Below, one piece after another: positions 1-7,763 of a DNA stretch of 64,000 bases (position 1 is its first letter; each line of letters opens with the position of its first letter). A program made the position numbers and the translations under genes. The notes under the pieces are model-generated. The model had not been told where the DNA came from, made no database searches, and was given only the letters and a program-made list of their open reading frames with translations. Source of the stretch: JBGLNJ01 sp034434835 (GTDB lineage: Bacteria; Chloroflexota; Anaerolineae; Fen-1058); NCBI GenBank assembly GCA_034434835.1, contig DAOTXX010000070.1, positions 1-64,000 of the forward strand, read 5' to 3'.

Positions 1-299
1 CGCACGGCCACTGCTTCGCCGCCCCAAATCAATTTGGCGCCGCTCGAGCCAAAGCGCCGCCAGCGGCGAAAGGTCAACTCGGTCGGGCGGCCATCGGTTG
101 TCCCATCCCAGCCTTCCATCGGCAAAATGCAAAAGCGATTGCTGATGATGGATCCATTGGGCAGGCGATAGGGCTGAGCCAGCGGTGCATCTGGCCCACT
201 CTCCAACATCTCATCGAATGTCAGCTCGATGTGCGATTCGACCAGGTAGGCAGCCAGGTCGGCGGCGGTTTTGAACGAGGCCATACGGCGATACGTCAT
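1..299 (-). CDS. NADH:flavin oxidoreductase (Old Yellow Enzyme family), N-terminal part only
   Basis: The first 99 residues of a protein that runs off the left edge. The sequence NRFCILPMEGWDG near residue 55 and the GAKLIWGGEAVAV stretch near residue 90 are the start of an FMN-binding TIM barrel of the Old Yellow Enzyme / 2,4-dienoyl-CoA reductase type. The family reduces activated C=C bonds or oxidises related substrates with NAD(P)H. A GGGAG ribosome site lies about 8 bases before the ATG. It is the last visible gene of a minus-strand run with an SDR and a GH88 hydrolase, so a role in handling the unsaturated or keto sugars made by uronyl hydrolases is plausible but inferred. The active-site C-terminal half is not visible. 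Confidence 0.75.
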   Translation of the reverse strand, partial: MTYRRMASFKTAADLAAYLVESHIELTFDEMLESGPDAPLAQPYRLPNGSIISNRFCILPMEGWDGTTDGRPTELTFRRWRRFGSSGAKLIWGGEAVAV

Positions 300-310
300 C
301 GGCGCTCCCT

Positions 311-1084
311 TTACAATCGGCGCAGGTGAAAGCCGCCGTCTACGTTAATGACCTCGCCGGTCGAAAATGGAAACCGATTCTCCACGATGGCGACGACGGC
401 GCGGGCTACATCGTCCGGCTGTCCCCACCGCCGGATAGGTGTCACTCCTTCGGCGATCAAGCGATCGTATCTGGCACGAGCGACGCTGGTCATGTCCGTC
501 TCGATAATGCCGGGCCGCACTTCATAGACGTGGATGCCGTACTCGGCCAATCGGTCGGCATAGAGCGCCGTCATCATGGCGAGGCCGGCCTTGGAGAGAC
601 AGTATTCGGCCCGGTTGACGCTGCTGGCATACGCGCTGATCGAACCGATGTTGATGATCTTGGGATGCTGGATCACCTGTCTGTTGAGGAGATCGATCAT
701 CTTGTTTGCCACAAGCTGGGTCAGAAAAAAAGGCCCCTTGAGATTGACGGTCATCACCTCATCAAAGCTGGCCTCGGTCATTTCGAGCAGGTCGGTTCGC
801 ACTCTGGGTGCCATACCTGCATTGTTCACCAGCAGATCGATCCGGCCAAAACGGGCGAGGGTTCCCTCGACCAGGCGGCTGCGGTCGCCCGAGTCAGCAA
901 TGTCGGCCTGGATGGGAACGCCTCGTCCGCCTGCTTGTTCTACGAGCGATTGTGTTTCAGCGGCAGCCCGGGTGTTGCTGCAATAATTGATCACGACCGA
1001 CCAACCCTGCCCGGCCAGCGCCACAGCGATCGCTCGACCGATCCCGCGACTGGCGCCCGTCACCAGCGCCGCACGCTCATTCAT
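311..1084 (-). CDS. Short-chain dehydrogenase/reductase (SDR)
   Basis: A complete classical SDR of 257 residues, a Rossmann-fold NAD(P)-dependent oxidoreductase. The cofactor motif TGASRGIG is at residues 9-16, NNAG at 87-90, and the catalytic Ser148, Tyr161, Lys165 triad has the usual spacing. The C-terminal GEVINVDGG is typical of 3-ketoacyl reductase-like SDRs that often act on sugars. Its start overlaps the end of the GH88 gene by 8 bases, which suggests translational coupling and a shared operon. The substrate cannot be read from sequence; reduction of a keto-uronate such as a 5-keto-4-deoxyuronate is a reasonable guess given the neighbour. Confidence 0.88.
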   Translation of the reverse strand: MNERAALVTGASRGIGRAIAVALAGQGWSVVINYCSNTRAAAETQSLVEQAGGRGVPIQADIADSGDRSRLVEGTLARFGRIDLLVNNAGMAPRVRTDLLEMTEASFDEVMTVNLKGPFFLTQLVANKMIDLLNRQVIQHPKIINIGSISAYASSVNRAEYCLSKAGLAMMTALYADRLAEYGIHVYEVRPGIIETDMTSVARARYDRLIAEGVTPIRRWGQPDDVARAVVAIVENRFPFSTGEVINVDGGFHLRRL

Positions 1085-2183
1085 ATCCCATCACCTTGCA
1101 CAATGCTTCGAGGAAAAAGTAATCGCCCCACATCACGCTTTCGTCCACGCCCAGCCTTTTGCGCTGGTGATAGATGCCGTGCTTGAGGATGCCTTCCCAG
1201 CCCGGCGTTTCGTTGGCGAGAAATTCGGGCGTCGTGAGCGTGCCGAGAATACGCTGCGCGTAATCGTGGTACAGTTGCGCGCGCCCCATGTCCCCGGTCA
1301 GTCGCGCCAGGCTCAACATCCCGCTTGCGGCGATCGCGGCGGCGGAGCTTTCGTAGGGCAAAGCGGGATTCGGCTCGTCCCAATCGTTGGGCGGCACGCC
1401 GTGCGCGGGCGTGCGCCCGATGTACCAGTCGGCGCACGCTTGCGCCGTCTGCAAAAAGCGCGCGTCGCCCGTGAACGAGTAGGCCGTGCCAAAACCGTAC
1501 AGCGCCCACGTCAGCCCACGTGCCCAAGACGAATCGGCGCGCCACCCCTGGTGTGTGCTCTGTCGCAAGAACTCGCCGGTGCTCGGATCAAAGAGGCCCT
1601 CGTGCGCGGTGCTGCCATCGCCGCGCACGAGATACTTGCGCGTCGTGAGGCAGTGTTCGTTGGCGATGCGAAACAGGTTCGCCTCTCCGGTCTGCTGGGC
1701 TGCGTAAAAGATGAGGCCGACGTTCATCATGATGTCAATGAACAGGCTATCCGGCGCGACAAACGAGCGCAAGTACCTGCCCTTTTCCTGAAAACGCAGC
1801 GCGAGTGTGCGCCCGGCTTCGACGACGACGGCGTTGATGGCCGGGTCGCCTACTAGATCATACCAGCGTTTCCAGGTGGGCCAAAAGAGAAAGCCGAGGT
1901 CGTGCACCTTGCGGTCGGTCTTGCGATGCTCAATCAGGCGCGCATAGTGCTCGGCTTGGGTGCGCCAATAGTCGTCGCGCGTGTGAAGGTACATCAACCA
2001 CAGTTGCCCGCCCAGGAATCCCTCGCACCAGTTCGTCCAGGCTTCGCCGCTGTGCTTCCATTTGCCGCCGACAGTGTACATCGGAAAATAGTCGGGGTAG
2101 GTCTCGACAAGATGGCGCAACTGCGCCCCGGCAAAATCCAGGGCGTCGCGCGCCTTGTGTGCAAGGTCAGTGTGATTCGTCAT
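1077..2183 (-). CDS. GH88 unsaturated glucuronyl hydrolase (copy 1)
   Basis: A 368-residue protein with the (alpha/alpha)6-barrel pattern of family GH88. These enzymes hydrate the C4-C5 double bond of the unsaturated uronic acid left by polysaccharide lyases and release a keto-deoxyuronate. HDLGF is at residues 94-98 with Asp95, and Asp150 lies in DIMMN. These match the two essential aspartates of Bacillus unsaturated glucuronyl hydrolase (D88 and D149). A THQGW motif follows near residue 216. No signal peptide is visible, so it should act in the cytoplasm. It overlaps the upstream Gfo/Idh gene by 17 bases and the downstream SDR by 8. The hydrolase at 27502-28623 carries the same motifs. Confidence 0.9.
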   Translation of the reverse strand: MTNHTDLAHKARDALDFAGAQLRHLVETYPDYFPMYTVGGKWKHSGEAWTNWCEGFLGGQLWLMYLHTRDDYWRTQAEHYARLIEHRKTDRKVHDLGFLFWPTWKRWYDLVGDPAINAVVVEAGRTLALRFQEKGRYLRSFVAPDSLFIDIMMNVGLIFYAAQQTGEANLFRIANEHCLTTRKYLVRGDGSTAHEGLFDPSTGEFLRQSTHQGWRADSSWARGLTWALYGFGTAYSFTGDARFLQTAQACADWYIGRTPAHGVPPNDWDEPNPALPYESSAAAIAASGMLSLARLTGDMGRAQLYHDYAQRILGTLTTPEFLANETPGWEGILKHGIYHQRKRLGVDESVMWGDYFFLEALCKVMGYE

Positions 2184-3216
2184 GGTCGCTCATGCTGAGA
2201 TGTCCCAGCCTGGTCGCTCGGGCTTCGGCTTCGAGTGCCAACTGCGAGGCCAGGAAACAATGCGCTTGCGGCATGGCGGTCTCGGTGCGGTTGAGAATGT
2301 CCGCGATCAACTGCTTGCCATACAGCAGCTCGACCTGACTGCAATCTATGTGTTGGGTGCCTTTTTGGTCCACCAGGAACAGATGATCCTTGCCGGGCCG
2401 CCCGGCGATGTCAACGTACTTGCGCAGTTCGATGTAACCTTCGGTGCCCAGGACGATCATACGACCATCGCCCCACACCCCCAGCCCCTGCGGCGTGTAC
2501 CAATCCACGCGGATATAGCCCGTGCCGCCATTGCCGCGCAAGACCATGTCGCCAAAATCTTCCAACTCCGGGTCTTGCGGGTGTTTGAAATTGCCTACTT
2601 GCGACGCGACCACCTCGGCCTGCGTGGACCCGGTGTAAAACAGGAATTGGTCCACTTGATGAGACGCAATGTCGGCGAGGATGCCACCGTATTTGGCTTT
2701 TTGATAGAACCAGTCCGGGCGCGCAGGTGGGTGGATACGATGCGGTCCCAGTCCCACCGTCTGCACGACCCGGCCGATCGCGCCGGCCTTGACCAACTCG
2801 CCGGCCTTGACCGCTGCGCCGACCTCGAACCGCTCGCTGAAGCAGATCGAATAGATGCGCCCGGTTTCAGCTTGCACCTGGCGCACCTGGACCAGTTGTT
2901 CGAGGGTGGTAAAGCCGGGCTTGTCGCTCATGTAATCCTTGCCGTGTCGCATCACCTGGATGCCGAGCGGCGCGCGGTCGCACGGGATGCCGGCGCTGAT
3001 CACCAACTGGATCGTTTCGTCTTCGAAGATCTCGCGCGCGCTCCGCGCCAGCCGGGCCTGCGGATACGTTTGCGAGTACCGGGCAACCAGCTCAGGCTCG
3101 GGTGCGTAGAACGAGACCAGTTCCGCGCCCGCGCGGAGCAAGAGATTGGTCTGTCCGTAAATGTGGTTGTGATTCAGGCCGATGGCTGAAAAGCGTATTG
3201 AGGGTAAGGTGGTCAT
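2167..3216 (-). CDS. Gfo/Idh/MocA family oxidoreductase
   Basis: A 349-residue NAD(P)-dependent dehydrogenase of the glucose-fructose/inositol dehydrogenase family. It has an N-terminal Rossmann half and a C-terminal substrate half with the AKYGGILADIASHQVD stretch near residue 175, whose Asp and His are the usual catalytic pair. The family motif EKP is varied to DKP in MSDKPGF near residue 98. A GAGGAAGAAC ribosome site precedes the ATG. It is the first gene of the minus-strand run Gfo/Idh - GH88 - SDR - OYE. These proteins commonly oxidise or reduce sugar or uronate ring carbons. The exact substrate is unknown. Confidence 0.85.
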   Translation of the reverse strand: MTTLPSIRFSAIGLNHNHIYGQTNLLLRAGAELVSFYAPEPELVARYSQTYPQARLARSAREIFEDETIQLVISAGIPCDRAPLGIQVMRHGKDYMSDKPGFTTLEQLVQVRQVQAETGRIYSICFSERFEVGAAVKAGELVKAGAIGRVVQTVGLGPHRIHPPARPDWFYQKAKYGGILADIASHQVDQFLFYTGSTQAEVVASQVGNFKHPQDPELEDFGDMVLRGNGGTGYIRVDWYTPQGLGVWGDGRMIVLGTEGYIELRKYVDIAGRPGKDHLFLVDQKGTQHIDCSQVELLYGKQLIADILNRTETAMPQAHCFLASQLALEAEARATRLGHLSMSDHDESH

Positions 3217-3303
3217 GTTCTTCCTCGTACGCGGGTTTCGCGATCATGGTTGGGCTTGGGTGCGTCCTTTGGCAGCTATTCTAGCCCGGAATTGGGTATA
3301 AGA

Positions 3304-3357
3304 AAAGCCGCCATGTTGTGCGCCGGGCCAGGATGGCCCTGTCCGTATGGCGGCTTG
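3304..3357. repeat. Stem-loop with 10-bp arms
   Basis: AAGCCGCCAT and ATGGCGGCTT form a perfect inverted repeat around a roughly 28-base loop that itself contains GGGCC...GGCCC. It sits upstream of the divergently placed Gfo/Idh gene, in a region of gene debris. It has no T-run, so it is not a clear terminator. Confidence 0.5.
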
Positions 3358-3519
3358 AGTTGAGGCTTGATGCAGAACTTTTCGCCCTCTCAGGACAAGG
3401 TCCAGGGCAGGCTCTGACGCCCAGTGTGCCGAAGGGGATCGGTGTGGCCATTGCTCATGGAGCGGTAGGGAGGCGGTGGCCGGCCACGGTTTCTGCGTGA
3501 CCTGTGACTTTAGGCGAGG

Positions 3520-3699
3520 TCAGCCGGAGAAGCGATACGCTTGAGCCAAGCCAAAGTCTGCATCGAAACTCGCCAGGAAAGGAATCTTGCGGTTTCGACA
3601 CGAGCTGATCGCTTCAGCCAAGACACAGTCGAACACAACTGGCTCAAACTTGCGCTCCTGAAGAATAGCTCTTTTCGCCGTCGCTTTGCAAATTGTCAC
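3520..3699 (-). pseudogene. PIN-domain-like remnant (VapC-type C-terminus)
   Basis: A 59-codon reading frame opening with GTG reads ...FEPVVFDCVLAEAI... then IPFLASFDADFGLA. The order acidic residue, helix, hydrophobic strand, SFDADF resembles the C-terminal half of PIN-domain ribonuclease toxins, which end with a conserved Asp after a strand. No N-terminal acidic motif is present, no ribosome site is evident, and no antitoxin gene lies beside it. I read it as the decayed tail of a toxin or PIN-like gene, next to other debris. It could be a chance frame, though the match in order and spacing argues against that. Confidence 0.4.
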
Positions 3700-3730
3700 G
3701 ACCGAAGAGAGTCCCCGAAGCGAAGCGGAG

Positions 3731-3988
3731 CAGGATTCGCATCCCAGGTGTACGTGACAAGGTGACCAGGTGACCAGGAGGCGATTGGCCGCGTCATACG
3801 TGTACGTGGTGACGAGCGTGCTGGTGATGGTTTGCGTGGAGAAGGTGCGGTTGCCGACCGCATCATAGGCGTACTCGAATCGCTTGCCGTCCGAGTACGT
3901 GGCGCTGGTCAGGCGCTGCAGCGGGTCGTAGGTTTAGCGGATCACCGTCGTCGTGGCGGTGAGCGTCTCGGTGGCGACGCGATTCATC
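3731..3988 (-). pseudogene. RHS/YD-repeat protein fragment, frameshifted and with an internal stop
   Basis: Read on the minus strand the segment gives TYDPLQRLTSATYSDGK, then YAYDAVGNRTFS, then TYTYDAANRL. These are three typical YD repeats of RHS-family wall or toxin-delivery proteins. A TAA stop at 3934-3936 interrupts the frame just before the first repeat. After ANRL the frame shifts, and TYTWDANPAP continues in another frame at about 3734-3757. No full-length RHS gene remains around it. This is a relic of a large RHS gene whose rest has been lost. Confidence 0.75.
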
Positions 3989-4081
3989 AAAACGAATGCA
4001 GGTCGCCACCTGACAGTGACGGCCTGCGGTTCATCTTATAGCACGTTCATCTACAAATACCTTGCTTGACTTGTCTCCCTC

Positions 4082-4906
4082 TCACTTCTGAGCGCCCCAT
4101 TCGAAGCGGGGGCTGAAAAACAAATAACCGTCCATGAGGCTAAAGCCACGGTATAAGAATATCACCCAGCGGTACACTCCTGGAGCCAATCGCATATAAT
4201 CCGGGTAAGCTTGGGTCGCATCTATGATCGCAGATTGTCCCCCATCAATGGTAATACCTAACTCTCCGCTTTCACACAGATTCAGATGGGTAGGTATGAT
4301 TTCCCATGTGCTATATTCTGTCCGTCGTTCCAGGCGCGATTGCCGTCCCCAATATGCTTCATATGGCTCCTGTCCCCAACACAAATTAAAAGTCTCAACA
4401 GAGTAGTTGTGAATGGTATAGTGAAAAGGATCAGATGGCGAGAGTGATATTTTCAATTGACCGCTCTCTGCGTGCGACGGGTCCCCTGGTTGCCCTTCAT
4501 AAGTGTAGACGACAAAAATGCGTCCGACCAGCTTTGGCACTCTGTATCGTAGTGCGTAAAAATTCTTGCATTGACTACCTTCGATGCATAGGGGACTTTT
4601 ATTTGTCCTTGCATCAACCCATTCGCTGCCAGATGGGATAAATTCACCTCGATCATTCTCAATAGAGACGATGCAGCTTAGACACCACAAGACTTGGTTC
4701 CAGCCCACCTCGGTCCATACATACGCTTGATGTGGCTCCAATACCTTAATCTCCTCGGGCGAACTGTTGATAATGCGATATGGCGTACGATCTATTGTAT
4801 AGCGGATAACATTAGCCTCTACCACAGGGGGCCGATTGCAAGCGTTCAGTAACCCAAGTATTCCAGTGCTTACGATCAAGAGGCAAACGGTCCACGCTAC
4901 CTTCAT
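4082..4906 (-). CDS. Hypothetical lipoprotein
   Basis: A 274-residue protein with a short signal peptide and lipobox (LLNAC, Cys23), so it is probably a membrane-anchored exported lipoprotein. The mature part looks beta-rich and Cys-containing. The segments starting YTIDRTPYRIIN (about residue 36) and YTIHNYSVETFN (about residue 164) have a similar start, hinting at two related Ig-like beta-sandwich domains; this similarity is weak. Codon use is AT-richer than in the metabolic genes around it. It stands alone between the RHS remnant and a TIR-bounded repeat, so it may be an acquired accessory gene. I do not recognise the family. Confidence 0.6.
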   Translation of the reverse strand: MKVAWTVCLLIVSTGILGLLNACNRPPVVEANVIRYTIDRTPYRIINSSPEEIKVLEPHQAYVWTEVGWNQVLWCLSCIVSIENDRGEFIPSGSEWVDARTNKSPLCIEGSQCKNFYALRYRVPKLVGRIFVVYTYEGQPGDPSHAESGQLKISLSPSDPFHYTIHNYSVETFNLCWGQEPYEAYWGRQSRLERRTEYSTWEIIPTHLNLCESGELGITIDGGQSAIIDATQAYPDYMRLAPGVYRWVIFLYRGFSLMDGYLFFSPRFEWGAQK

Positions 4907-4943
4907 TTGTTTCCTCTCCTCTACAGTCGCAGTTAGCCCATTT

Positions 4944-5033
4944 AGAGCCTATCCGAAAAACCAGCGGAGGCGGCTCCCACGCCGCCAGTTGCAGGCATGG
5001 GAGCCCGCCCGGCTTATTATTCGGATAGGCTCT
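4944..5033. repeat. TIR-bounded repeat (MITE-like), copy 1
   Basis: A 90-base unit whose ends, AGAGCCTATCCGAA and TTCGGATAGGCTCT, are perfect 14-bp inverted repeats. The interior carries GGCGGCTCCCACGCCGCC and GCATGGGAGCCCGC. A diverged copy of the same interior lies near 51701-51801. Its small size, lack of coding capacity and TIRs suit a non-autonomous element or REP-like repeat. No clear target-site duplication was seen. Confidence 0.6.
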
Positions 5034-5114
5034 TAGGGCGAACTTCCGGCATTCACGTTCGTAAGTCCCATCTCACTCGGTGTAGATAATAGGCCCCGAG
5101 TTCTTGTACTACTC

Positions 5115-5528
5115 CTATCGGCAAAATGCTGCGGGGCGGCCTGTAGACCTGACGGGTCTCCCAGACCCGTCAGGTCTGATGTGTTCGAACGAGTTGATAT
5201 TGGTATCCGCCACCCATTGGCCGAACACCCGGAATTCCCAAAAACTCGCCCAGGTGAAGGATTGCAGACCAGTCACTGTGATTCGGACGTACCTGGCTGT
5301 GGCCGTCAAGTTATCTCGCTGTGTCTGAGCCGTGCTCGTGTTGTTGGTCGAGACCTCGACTTTGTACTTGTAGACGCGGCCGCTAAACTCCCACATTGCT
5401 TCCGAAGCGGTCAGATTGTACGAGGTGCCCGGGTCTACTTGCCACCAGTGGTTGAGATTTCCGTTTGCCGCGCACCAACGAGCGGTCGTGCTGCCGTCAT
5501 CACGGAATCGGCCATCCTGACCGACCAC
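5115..5528 (-). pseudogene. F5/8 type C (CBM32-like) domain fragment
   Basis: The frame contains DDGSTTARWCAANG, NHWWQVD, a YKVEVSTN strand and ARYVRITVTGLQ ending with WASFWEFRVFG. This order is that of a discoidin / F5/8C carbohydrate-binding domain, which usually forms part of a much larger secreted protein. The N-terminal strand is missing: a TGA lies just upstream of the frame, near 5535. The C-terminal tail is encoded by the 15-bp-arm palindrome at 5145-5177. No catalytic or secretion domain remains, so I call it a relic rather than a functional gene. Confidence 0.65.
5145..5177. repeat. Perfect 15-bp palindrome
   Basis: AGACCTGACGGGTCT, a CCC loop, then its exact complement. The layout is 15+3+15, the same as the palindrome at 39941-39973 though the sequence differs. 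It lies at the end of the F5/8C fragment and could act as a terminator-like hairpin for minus-strand transcripts. No T-run follows. Confidence 0.6.
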
Positions 5529-5606
5529 TTTGGATCAGGTGATAGCATCGGGGGTAACCAAGGGCTCGTCTTGGCGGACGCGGTGGTTTATGGTCTCCTT
5601 TGCAGG

Positions 5607-6494
5607 CTATCCTCCAGTCAACCCGGTCGTGCTGATGCCCCGGACCAGGTATCTTTGGAAGAAGATAAAGATGGCGAATACCGGCACCAAAGACAAAGAA
5701 GACATGGCGAAAATTGCGCCCCAATCGGTGCCCGAACTGGGATCTGCAAAACCTCTCAGCGCCAGTGAGAGGGTATACCGTTTGGGATCACTCAGGTAGA
5801 TGAGGGGACCCATAAAGTCCTCCCACGTCCAGTAGAAGGTAAAGATCGCGGCGGTGATCAGGGCCGGCTGGACGAGCGGCAAGATGATGCGGAAAAAGAT
5901 GCCAATCGTGCTGCATCCATCCATTTCCGCCGCCTCGTCCAATTCCTTGGGGAGGCCTCGAATGAATTGCATGATCATAAAGACAAAGAACGCCGAACCA
6001 CCCAGGCGTGGCACCAGCAAGGGAAGATACGAATTGAGCCATCCCAATTGTTTGAACAGGATATATTGAGGAATAATCAGAACCTGGGCTGGCAGCATCA
6101 GCGTCAGCAACATGCACGTGAACCAAAAATTTCTCCCGGCAAACCGGATGCGCGCAAAGCCAAAAGCTATGATCGCCGAGGAGAGCACCTGAAAAAGAGT
6201 TGCCCCCCCCGCGTAAAGGAACGAGTTCATGTAATAGGTGTTGAACGAGATGCCGCCAAAGCCTTTCCAGCCCTTGACGTAGCCGTCGAGTGTAAACTGC
6301 TGGGGAATGAGCGAAGATACGTTCTTCCATATCTCCGCGGACCCTTTGAACGAGCTGGCAAACATCCACAGGATCGGATAAATCATCAGAAAGCTCAAGA
6401 GGATAACGGGCAGGTGATAGGCCGCGCTTCCGAGGATCGCGTTTCGCTGTTTCGCGCTGCCGATGCGCCGTTTACGTGTCTCGACCACAGCCAT
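5607..6494 (-). CDS. Sugar ABC transporter permease, MalG type
   Basis: A 295-residue inner-membrane permease with about six hydrophobic segments and the cytoplasmic EAA loop ELDEAAEMDGCS...ILPLVQPAL that docks the ATPase. This pattern is that of the CUT1 family (MalG/UgpE) for di- and oligosaccharides. I place the start at 6494: AAGGAGAGTAAGG precedes that ATG, while the longer frame to 6590 would overlap the MalF-type gene and adds a non-hydrophobic tail. Only two bases separate it from the stop of the partner permease. No ATPase gene is nearby, so it probably uses a shared MsmX/UgpC-like ATPase encoded elsewhere. Confidence 0.92.
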   Translation of the reverse strand: MAVVETRKRRIGSAKQRNAILGSAAYHLPVILLSFLMIYPILWMFASSFKGSAEIWKNVSSLIPQQFTLDGYVKGWKGFGGISFNTYYMNSFLYAGGATLFQVLSSAIIAFGFARIRFAGRNFWFTCMLLTLMLPAQVLIIPQYILFKQLGWLNSYLPLLVPRLGGSAFFVFMIMQFIRGLPKELDEAAEMDGCSTIGIFFRIILPLVQPALITAAIFTFYWTWEDFMGPLIYLSDPKRYTLSLALRGFADPSSGTDWGAIFAMSSLSLVPVFAIFIFFQRYLVRGISTTGLTGG

Positions 6495-6496
6495 CC

Positions 6497-7471
6497 TTAC
6501 TCTCCTTCTTTCGATTCGTAAAACACCCAGGCAGAAGAGGTCTTGAAAATGAGCGCGGTCACCAAAGCTATCACGACCAGCAGTACCCACGCCATGGCTG
6601 CGCCATATCCCATGTCGAGGGTGCCCTGAAAAGCCCGCTGGTAAATGTACAAGGCATAGAGCAGCGTTGTATCCAGGGGACGACCATTATTAGTCACAAT
6701 CAATGCCTGCGTAAAGGCCGTGAACCCGTTGATCGTCTGCATGACCAGGTTGAAAAAGATCACGGGCGATAGCATCGGCAGCGTGATTTTGAAAAACCTG
6801 GATACACTGTTGGCACCATCAATCGAGGCCGCCTCGTAGAGTGGGGCTGGAATCTGTCGCAGCCCGGCCAGGAAAATCAACATCGGGGAACCGAATTGCC
6901 AGGCCGCCAGCGTGATCAAAGTCCAGATGGCAGTATTGGGGTTGCCCAACCAGATGACAGGCGGTATCCCCAAAAAGGCCATAAGAAAGTTCACCAGTCC
7001 TTCTGTACCAAAGACCTGCCGCCACATCACGGCCACCGCCACACTTCCGCCGACGATGGAAGGCGCATAAAACATGGCGCGGTACACACTGATCCCGCGG
7101 CGATCCGAGTTGAGGAGCATCGCCACAGCCAAGGCAAAGACTAGTCTCAGTGGGATAGCGGTCATCACATAGTAAAGAGTCGCCCTGACCGAGGCCCAGT
7201 AGCGCGTGTCGTGTTGAACCATACTTTGGAAATTCTCCAACCCCACCCAGACAGGAGGAGACATCGTATCATAGTCGGTGAACGCCAGATAGAACGAAGC
7301 CAGAATCGGCATGAGCGTAAAGACAAAAAAACCAATCAGCCAGGGCGCGATAAACAGGTATCCATTCAGATTTCTGCCCAGTTGGCGGCGCGACATTGGG
7401 AACGCCGGTCTCACCGCCCGTTTTGCTGCAGCCTCTGGCTTGGGAAGAACAGCTTCTGCTGTTGAATCCAT
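6497..7471 (-). CDS. Sugar ABC transporter permease, MalF type
   Basis: The partner permease, about 324 residues, with a polar N-terminal tail rich in Ala/Pro/Lys, six membrane segments, and the EAA motif LYEAASIDGANS...ITLPML. CUT1 importers take up mono- to oligosaccharides presented by a lipoprotein. I prefer the ATG at 7471, which has GAGGTG six bases upstream, over the one at 7492, which has a poor ribosome site; the difference is seven residues. It lies 293 bases downstream of the binding-protein gene, past a terminator-like hairpin and a dispersed repeat, and is followed at once by the MalG-type gene. Confidence 0.92.
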   Translation of the reverse strand: MDSTAEAVLPKPEAAAKRAVRPAFPMSRRQLGRNLNGYLFIAPWLIGFFVFTLMPILASFYLAFTDYDTMSPPVWVGLENFQSMVQHDTRYWASVRATLYYVMTAIPLRLVFALAVAMLLNSDRRGISVYRAMFYAPSIVGGSVAVAVMWRQVFGTEGLVNFLMAFLGIPPVIWLGNPNTAIWTLITLAAWQFGSPMLIFLAGLRQIPAPLYEAASIDGANSVSRFFKITLPMLSPVIFFNLVMQTINGFTAFTQALIVTNNGRPLDTTLLYALYIYQRAFQGTLDMGYGAAMAWVLLVVIALVTALIFKTSSAWVFYESKEGE

Positions 7472-7500
7472 ACTGGGCACCTCATCCTGCAACTGCTCAG

Positions 7501-7608
7501 GTCATTGCGAGGAGCGGAGCGGTGGCAGACGCATAGCATCCGCACAAGCTCCGCCTGGCAGAATATAATCACCTTGGGCGAAGGCCCAAGCCCTTCGCTC
7601 GCAATGAC
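7501..7608. repeat. Dispersed GTCATTGCGAG...CTCGCAATGAC repeat
   Basis: The 11-bp ends GTCATTGCGAG and CTCGCAATGAC are exact inverted repeats enclosing about 86 bases, with an inner hairpin CTTGGGC-GAAG-GCCCAAG at 7573-7590. The same end sequences bound a composite repeat at 35339-35679, and one arm plus its interior is inserted in the GH67 gene at 57095-57129. Here it lies inside the importer operon, between binding protein and permeases. Confidence 0.7.
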
Positions 7609-7660
7609 GGGCTGGGTATTACCTCATTTTTATAACAATAACTGTGACAAGTCAATCAGA

Positions 7661-7718
7661 GAAAAAAAGAGGGGCACAGGAGCTAGAGGAATCTCCCTTT
7701 TAGCCCACCCGTGCCCCT
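7661..7718 (-). terminator. Intrinsic terminator/attenuator after the sugar-binding protein gene
   Basis: On the minus strand AGGGGCAC...GTGCCCCT pairs over 8 bp and is followed by CTTTTTTTC. It lies about 45 bases after the stop of the binding-protein gene. A leaky terminator here would let the binding protein be made in excess of the permeases, as is common in such operons. Confidence 0.65.
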
Positions 7719-7763
7719 TACGTTCGTCACAAGCAGCGTATCATTAACTGGCCAAGAGGTTGA

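Noticed and set aside
987..1856. Long plus-strand reading frame opposite the SDR and GH88 genes
   Set aside because: It is the antisense of genes with complete catalytic motifs, has no recognisable domain or ribosome site, and is typical of high-GC shadow frames. The same reasoning removes many others, such as 2182-3189, 11876-12589, 42858-44459 and 44362-45480.
3520..3699. Active VapC toxin of a toxin-antitoxin pair
   Set aside because: Only the C-terminal part of a PIN-like domain is present and no antitoxin gene is adjacent, so it is listed as a remnant.
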